A program made the position numbers and the translations under genes. A stretch of 9,078 nucleotides of DNA, from assembly GCA_021299075.1 (NCBI GenBank), contig JAJTFU010000080.1:1-9078 (forward strand), read 5' to 3'. Of the stretch, positions 5,249-9,078 are shown piece by piece. The notes under the pieces are model-generated. The model did not search any database. It was not told the DNA's origin and was given only the letters and a program-made list of their open reading frames with translations. Numbering within the stretch: the first letter of the stretch is position 1; the number at the start of each line of letters is the position of its first letter. This DNA comes from Novosphingobium sp. (GTDB lineage Bacteria; Pseudomonadota; Alphaproteobacteria; Sphingomonadales; Sphingomonadaceae).

Positions 5249-6565
5249 ATGAAGCACGTCCTCCCGTTCGCCGCCCTTCTGCTTGCCTCCGCTGCGCCGG
5301 TGCAGGCCGATCCGATTCGAGACCAGGTTGCGGCCGAGCTGCCGAGCCTGATGGAGATCTATCGCGATCTCCACCAGCACCCGGAATTGAGCTTTCAGGA
5401 AGTCCGATCGGCCAAGATCATGGCCGATGCAGCGCGCAAGGCCGGGTTCGAGGTGACGGAAGGCGTGGGCAGGACCGGCGTGGTCGCGGTGATGCGCAAC
5501 GGGCCGGGGCCGGTCGTGCTGGTCCGGGCCGATATGGACGGCCTGCCGATCGAGGAGCAGACCGGCCTGCCCTATGCCTCGAAGCAGCGCGGGGTCTCGA
5601 CCGCCGGGGTCGAAAGCGGGATCATGCACGGCTGCGGCCACGATACCCATATGGCCGGCTGGATCGGGGCGGCCCGCGTACTTGCGGCCAACAAGGCCAA
5701 GTGGTCGGGCACGCTGGTGATGATCGGCCAACCGGCGGAAGAGATCAACCTGGGCGCACTGGAGATGATCAAGGACGGGTTGCTGACCCGCTTTCCCAAG
5801 CCGGACTACACCCTGGCCTTCCACGATAGCGCCGAGCTGGCTTCGGGCGTGGTCGGCGTCAAGGCCGGCTTTGCGCTCGCCAATGCCGATAGCGTCGACA
5901 TCACGGTCAAGGGCCTGGGCGGCCACGGGGCCTATCCGCACACCACCAAGGATCCGATTGTTCTCGCCAGCGCGATTGTGATGCGGTTGCAGACCCTGGT
6001 CAGCCGCGAGAGCAATCCGTTCGAGGCCAGCGTCGTCACGGTTGGCGCGATCCACGGCGGGGCCAAGCACAACATCATCTCGGACGAAGTGAAGCTGCAA
6101 CTGACCGTGCGGTCCTATTCGGATTCGTCGCGCAAGCTGCTGCTTGACGGGATCAAGCGGATCGCCCGGGCCGAGGCCATGGCATCAGGCCTGCCGGAAG
6201 ACCGGATGCCGGTGGTCAAGGTGGCCGAACCCTATGCCCGGGCAACGTGGAACACGCCCGAACTGGCCGAACGGATGCGCGGCGTGCTGACCAAGCGCTT
6301 CGGCGCGGACCGGGTGGCCAACCCGCAGCCGTCGATGGCGGGTGAGGACTTCAGCGAAATCGCCCGCGCCGCCGGGCCGAAGACGCAGTCGCTGATCCTG
6401 TGGATCGGCGGGCGTTCGGCAGCTGAAATGGAAGCCGCCGCCAAGGAGGGCAAGCAATTGCCCGGCCTGCACAGTCCGTTCTGGGCGCCAGAAGCCGACA
6501 AGGTGATCGCGGCCGGCGCCGAAGCTCTGGTCGCCTCCACCTTGGAACTCATGCCGCGCAAGTGA
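5249..6565 (+). CDS. Secreted M20 (M20D-like) metallopeptidase / amidohydrolase
   Basis: The 438-residue enzyme belongs to the M20 family of two-metal amidohydrolases, which includes N-acyl amino acid and hippurate hydrolases. A signal peptide is clear: MKH, a hydrophobic core and a VQA-DP cleavage site near residue 20, so it should act in the periplasm or outside. Motifs in order: LHQHPELSFQE (41-51), VRADMDGLPIEE (92-103), MHGCGHDTHMA (126-136; Cys129 and His131 as metal ligands), GQPAEE (160-165; catalytic and ligand Glu), FHD with His192, GGHGAYPHTTKDP (224-236, dimerisation-domain lid), MAGEDFSE (363-370), and HSPFW with His408 as the last metal ligand. All expected ligands are present. 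The usual PxxPxG after His192 is degenerate (AELASG). The substrate is unknown; peptide or acyl-amino-acid scavenging is plausible. Confidence 0.9.
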   Translation: MKHVLPFAALLLASAAPVQADPIRDQVAAELPSLMEIYRDLHQHPELSFQEVRSAKIMADAARKAGFEVTEGVGRTGVVAVMRNGPGPVVLVRADMDGLPIEEQTGLPYASKQRGVSTAGVESGIMHGCGHDTHMAGWIGAARVLAANKAKWSGTLVMIGQPAEEINLGALEMIKDGLLTRFPKPDYTLAFHDSAELASGVVGVKAGFALANADSVDITVKGLGGHGAYPHTTKDPIVLASAIVMRLQTLVSRESNPFEASVVTVGAIHGGAKHNIISDEVKLQLTVRSYSDSSRKLLLDGIKRIARAEAMASGLPEDRMPVVKVAEPYARATWNTPELAERMRGVLTKRFGADRVANPQPSMAGEDFSEIARAAGPKTQSLILWIGGRSAAEMEAAAKEGKQLPGLHSPFWAPEADKVIAAGAEALVASTLELMPRK

Positions 6566-6579
6566 GGCTGATTGCGTTG

Positions 6580-6620
6580 AACCGAATTTGCGAATTATTC
6601 GCATTAAATTGATCGGTTTT
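6580..6620 (+). terminator. Nested inverted repeat with short T run after the M20 gene
   Basis: Outer arms AACCGA (6580-6585) and TCGGTT (6613-6618) enclose smaller matching ATT/AAT blocks and the inner perfect palindrome at 6589-6603; TT and then G follow. In RNA this would fold into an interrupted hairpin ending in a run of U, so it may end M20 transcription. The same DNA contains the candidate Fur operator, so the palindrome may serve both purposes or only the latter. Confidence 0.3.
6589..6603. promoter_or_regulatory. Candidate Fur-type operator upstream of rubrerythrin
   Basis: TGCGAATTATTCGCA is a perfect palindrome of two seven-base arms around one central base. It has the 7-1-7 geometry of the classical Fur core (TGATAAT-N-ATTATCA), differing at two positions per arm. 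It lies 111 bases before the rubrerythrin start, in the most AT-rich stretch of the window. A -35-like TTGAAC (6577-6582) sits just upstream, so a bound regulator would block the promoter region. The downstream genes encode iron proteins, which fits iron-responsive control. The regulator could instead be a related Fur-family protein (Mur, PerR-like). Confidence 0.55.
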
Positions 6621-6667
6621 GTCGATTAGCCAGCGCGGAAATTTCCTTTGGATTTAGGTGGGCTGAT

Positions 6668-6680
6668 TGCGCATTGCGCA
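6668..6680. repeat. Tandem/inverted TGCGCA repeat in the rubrerythrin leader
   Basis: TGCGCATTGCGCA holds two copies of the self-complementary TGCGCA separated by one base, so it is both a direct repeat and a 6-1-6 palindrome. It lies 33 bases before the rubrerythrin ATG and upstream of its ribosome site. It may be a second regulator site; no named consensus is recognised. Confidence 0.4.
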
Positions 6681-6713
6681 CCGGTCACGATTCCCCGCCA
6701 AAGGAGACACAAC

Positions 6714-7139
6714 ATGGGACTTAAGGGCTCGAAGACCGAGGAAAACCTCAAGGCTGCTTTCGCTGGTGAAAGCCAGGCGAACCGCCGTTACCTGTACTTC
6801 GCACAGAAGGCTGACATCGAAGGCCACAACGACGTTGCCGCCGTGTTCCGCTCGACCGCGGAAGGCGAAACCGGCCACGCGCACGGCCACCTCGAGTACC
6901 TCGAAGAGTGCGGCGATCCGGCCACCGGCGAACCGATCGGTGATACCGTTGCCAACCTGAAGGCGTCGATCGCCGGTGAAACCCACGAGTACACCGACAT
7001 GTACCCGGGCATGGCCAAGACCGCCCGCGACGAAGGTTTCGACGAAATCGCCGACTGGTTCGAAACCCTGGCCAAGGCTGAAAAGAGCCACGCCGGCAAG
7101 TTCCAGAAGACGCTCGACACGCTCCTCGCTGACGCGTGA
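6714..7139 (+). CDS. Rubrerythrin without rubredoxin domain (erythrin-type diiron peroxidase)
   Basis: Rubrerythrins reduce hydrogen peroxide to water at a diiron site in a four-helix bundle. This 141-residue protein keeps all seven expected ligands: Glu19 (AFAGES), Glu52 and His55 (EGETGH), Glu89 and Glu92 (IAGETHEY), and Glu123 and His126 (KAEKSH). It ends right after the bundle, with a single cysteine (Cys67) and no C-x-x-C pairs, so the usual C-terminal rubredoxin domain is absent and electrons must come from another protein. The start at 6714 has an excellent AAGGAG (6701-6706), seven bases upstream; an open reading extension to 6648 has no ribosome site and no family resemblance. It is first in the cassette with the Fe-S and DUF3501 genes, behind a Fur-like palindrome and followed by a terminator-like hairpin. 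Confidence 0.92.
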   Translation: MGLKGSKTEENLKAAFAGESQANRRYLYFAQKADIEGHNDVAAVFRSTAEGETGHAHGHLEYLEECGDPATGEPIGDTVANLKASIAGETHEYTDMYPGMAKTARDEGFDEIADWFETLAKAEKSHAGKFQKTLDTLLADA

Positions 7140-7147
7140 TGCATTAG

Positions 7148-7179
7148 CGCCGCCCCGGGTCCGTCCCGGGGCGGCGTTT
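7148..7179 (+). terminator. Intra-operon hairpin with T run between rubrerythrin and the Fe-S gene
   Basis: CGCCGCCCCGGG (7148-7159) and CCCGGGGCGGCG (7165-7176) are perfectly complementary across twelve bases, with the loop TCCGT, followed at once by TTTG and ATT. This is the strongest hairpin in the window. The short T run suggests incomplete termination, so part of the transcription would continue into the Fe-S and DUF3501 genes. It could also protect the 3' end of a rubrerythrin-only mRNA. Confidence 0.75.
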
Positions 7180-7205
7180 GATTCCAGAATACAGGGGTTC
7201 CCGCC

Positions 7206-8531
7206 ATGGAAGGCAGCCTGGAAGCGCCGACCCGCCACGCTATCCCGTGGCAGGATGAGGCCTGGTACGATGAAGCCGCGCTCGATGCCGAGCTGCGCCG
7301 CGTCTATGACATCTGTCATGGCTGCCGGCGGTGCTTCAACCTGTGCGACAGCTTTCCGATCCTGTTCGACGCGATCGACGAGGCGCCGAACGAGGAAGTC
7401 GAGGACCTGACCAAGCCGCAGCTCCAGGCCGTCGTGGACGCCTGCACGCTGTGCGACATGTGCTTCATGACGAAGTGCCCCTATGTGCCGCCGCACAGCT
7501 TCGATCTGGATTTCCCGCACCTGATGCTGCGCGCCCGCGCAATCGAGCATCGCAAGGGCGAAACCAAGCTGGCCGACCGCGAACTCGCCAAGATGACGCG
7601 CAACGGCAAGCTGGGTTCGGCGGTTGCCGGGCTGGCCAACTGGGCCACGGACAACGACAACGATTTCACCCGTGGCCTGATGGAATCGACCCTCGGGATC
7701 GACCGCCGCGCCCACGTGCCGACTTTTGCCGAAGTGCCACTGGTCAACAAGGCCGTCGGCATCGTCCCGCCGCCCAATCCGGATGGTCCGGCCTTCGGCA
7801 AGAAGGTGGTGCTCTATGCCGGCTGCCACGACAATTTCAACGATGGCACTGCCGGCGAAGCCGCGATCAAGGTGCTGGCCCACAATGGCGTCCAGGTGCG
7901 GGTCGAGTACCCGGACTGCTGCGCCATGCCGAAGTTCGAGAATGGTGATCTGCCGGCTGTGGCCAGTGCGGCGACCCGTATCTCCGCCTTCTTCCAGCCG
8001 CTCATCGAGCAGGGCTGGGACATCGTTCCCCTGACCACGTCCTGCGCGCTGATGCTGAAGTTCGAATGGCCGCTGATCGAGCCGGAGAACGAAGCAGTGA
8101 AGCTGCTCAGCAAGCACACCTTCGACGTGTCCGAATACGTCGTGGCGCTGTCGAAGGAAACGGGCCTGGCCCCGATCGAAGCCATGCCGGCTTCGATTGC
8201 CGTGCACTTTGCCTGCCACGCCCGCGCCCAGAACATGGGCCCCAAGGCGATGGAAATGCTGAAGCTGATCCCAGAGGCCAAGCCGGCTCTGACCGAGCGC
8301 TGCTCAGGCCACGGCGGCAAGTGGGGGATCTTCAAGGAGAACTTCGACCGCGCTGTGAAGGTGGGCAAGCCTGCCGCGCGCAACCTGCTGAAGAACGAGC
8401 CCGATGTGATCGTCAGCGAATGCCCGTTGGCCGGCCCGCATCTGAAGCAGGTGATCGAAACCACCGGGGCCGAGGCCCCCGACCGTATTGGCCATCCGAT
8501 CGAGGTAATGGCCCAGGCTTATGGATTGTAA
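7206..8531 (+). CDS. Iron-sulfur protein with two [4Fe-4S] motifs and CCG-like domains (GlpC/HdrD type)
   Basis: This 441-residue protein resembles the electron-carrying subunits GlpC, GlcF and HdrD. Near the N-terminus it has two cluster motifs: C37-x2-C40-x2-C43-x3-C47 and C80-x2-C83-x2-C86-x4-C91-P, each able to hold one [4Fe-4S] cluster. The C-terminal half has two cysteine-rich repeats of the CCG kind but in altered form: Cys207 (YAGC), Cys238-Cys239 (PDCCAMP) and Cys280 (TTSC), then Cys337 (HFACHA), Cys366 (RCSGHGG) and Cys406 (SECPLAG). The second repeat lacks the CC pair. No membrane segment or signal is seen, so it is cytoplasmic. The start at 7206 has CAGGGG eight bases upstream. 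Its place between rubrerythrin and DUF3501 suggests it passes electrons to rubrerythrin (inference); no flavin dehydrogenase partner is present. Confidence 0.88.
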   Translation: MEGSLEAPTRHAIPWQDEAWYDEAALDAELRRVYDICHGCRRCFNLCDSFPILFDAIDEAPNEEVEDLTKPQLQAVVDACTLCDMCFMTKCPYVPPHSFDLDFPHLMLRARAIEHRKGETKLADRELAKMTRNGKLGSAVAGLANWATDNDNDFTRGLMESTLGIDRRAHVPTFAEVPLVNKAVGIVPPPNPDGPAFGKKVVLYAGCHDNFNDGTAGEAAIKVLAHNGVQVRVEYPDCCAMPKFENGDLPAVASAATRISAFFQPLIEQGWDIVPLTTSCALMLKFEWPLIEPENEAVKLLSKHTFDVSEYVVALSKETGLAPIEAMPASIAVHFACHARAQNMGPKAMEMLKLIPEAKPALTERCSGHGGKWGIFKENFDRAVKVGKPAARNLLKNEPDVIVSECPLAGPHLKQVIETTGAEAPDRIGHPIEVMAQAYGL

Positions 8532-8535
8532 GATC

Positions 8536-9078
8536 ATGCCCAGAAACGCCCGCACCATCACTGCCGACGATATCCTGCCGCTCGATCGCTATGAGCTGAT
8601 CCGCAATGACAAGAAGCAGGAAGCCCTGCTGCGCAAGAAGCTGACGCGCATGGGCGTTGGCCCGCATGCCACGGTCTTGTTCGAAACCTGGGATTCGATG
8701 TGGCTCCAGGTCCAGGAAATGCTGCGGATCGAAAAGGGCGGCGCGGACCAGTTGGTTGATGAGCTGTCGGCCTATGACCCGATGGTCCCCAAGGGCCGCG
8801 AGCTGACCTGCACCCTGCTGTTCGAGATCGCCGAGCCGGATCGCCGCGATGCCTTCCTGCGGACGATTGGCGGGGTGGAAGACCATATCTCGATCCACGT
8901 CGGCGGCCAGGTCATCAAGGCGCGCCCCGAAGGCGATGTCGAACGGACCCGCGAAAGCGACGGCAAGGCCAGCGCGGTCCATTTCCTGCACTTCGATTTC
9001 GACGATGCGGCGATTGCGGCCTGGAAATCGGGCGAGGGCAGCGCGATGCTGGTGATCGATCACCCGATTTACGGCCAT
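8536..9078 (+). CDS. DUF3501 family protein, 3' end beyond window
   Basis: An open frame runs from the ATG at 8536 to the last base with no stop, giving 181 residues. The sequence has the marks of the DUF3501 family: an N-terminal TITADDILPLDRYELIR, a central TWDSMWLQVQEMLRIEKGG (51-69), ELSAYDPMVPKGREL (76-90), GGVEDHISIHVGG (112-124), VERT..GKASAVHFLHF (136-153) and the near-terminal DHPIYGH. The family is usually only slightly longer, so perhaps ten to fifteen residues are missing. Function is unknown; there are no obvious catalytic or metal motifs. It begins four bases after the Fe-S gene stop, so it is in the same operon. An in-frame ATG at 8521, overlapping the upstream gene, is an alternative start; neither has a clear ribosome site. 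Confidence 0.85.
   Translation, partial: MPRNARTITADDILPLDRYELIRNDKKQEALLRKKLTRMGVGPHATVLFETWDSMWLQVQEMLRIEKGGADQLVDELSAYDPMVPKGRELTCTLLFEIAEPDRRDAFLRTIGGVEDHISIHVGGQVIKARPEGDVERTRESDGKASAVHFLHFDFDDAAIAAWKSGEGSAMLVIDHPIYGH

Noticed and set aside
5153..6100. Minus-strand open frame of 315 codons opposite the tRNA and M20 gene
   Set aside because: It is rich in Arg, His and Gln, as expected of an antisense shadow, and overlaps tRNA-Leu.
6648..6713. Upstream extension of rubrerythrin by 22 codons
   Set aside because: It includes the intergenic repeat elements and has no ribosome site, while the ATG at 6714 has AAGGAG at correct spacing and the family N-terminus.
6654..8219. Long open frame of 521 codons on the minus strand opposite rubrerythrin and the Fe-S gene
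   Set aside because: It mirrors two well-supported plus-strand genes, crosses their intergenic hairpin, has no ribosome site and resembles no family. High-GC codon use on the sense strand readily leaves the antisense frame open.

Overview
This window looks like chromosomal DNA of a high-GC alphaproteobacterium, most probably a sphingomonad (Sphingomonadales, Novosphingobium/Erythrobacter-like). The basis is protein style, an efp–suhB arrangement, a TrmFO-type tRNA methyltransferase, and transcription starts placed at or very near start codons. This placement is inferred from protein resemblance and not from a database search. Gene density is high, no gene-free stretch exceeds about 300 bases, and I see no insertion sequence, phage gene or CRISPR array.

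Layout from left to right. (1) The tail of an EF-hand protein converges on trmFO (minus strand, 160-1464). trmFO is broken by two independent lesions: a deletion of roughly 50-60 bases with a frame change near 1050, and a one-base deletion near 662. (2) Divergent from trmFO is a YhhN/TMEM86-type membrane protein, followed by thiE (thiamine phosphate synthase) with its own promoter. (3) A small lipoprotein gene (minus strand) converges on thiE; the two share a CTAG as both stop codons. (4) efp, a small cupin gene and an inositol-monophosphatase gene (suhB type) form a tight operon behind a recognisable promoter. (5) A tRNA-Leu(CAA) gene with encoded CCA follows, then a secreted M20-family amidohydrolase. 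(6) The right third holds a three-gene cassette: a rubrerythrin without a rubredoxin domain, a two-[4Fe-4S]-cluster protein with CCG-like domains (GlpC/HdrD type), and a DUF3501 protein cut by the window edge.

The most interesting part is the right-hand cassette. It follows a perfect 15-bp 7-1-7 palindrome (TGCGAATTATTCGCA, 6589-6603) with the geometry of a Fur box. A 12-bp GC-rich hairpin with a short T run lies between rubrerythrin and the iron-sulfur gene and probably acts as a partial terminator, keeping rubrerythrin mRNA in excess. I read the cassette as an iron-responsive peroxide-defence module in which the Fe-S protein might supply electrons to a rubrerythrin that lacks its usual built-in rubredoxin. 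The partner roles are inference.

Second theme: four plus-strand transcription units carry a candidate promoter TTGnnn-N17-TARnnn. At thiE, the M20 gene and the small lipoprotein gene the -10-like element ends only 6-7 nt before the ATG and no Shine-Dalgarno is visible, which predicts leaderless mRNAs.
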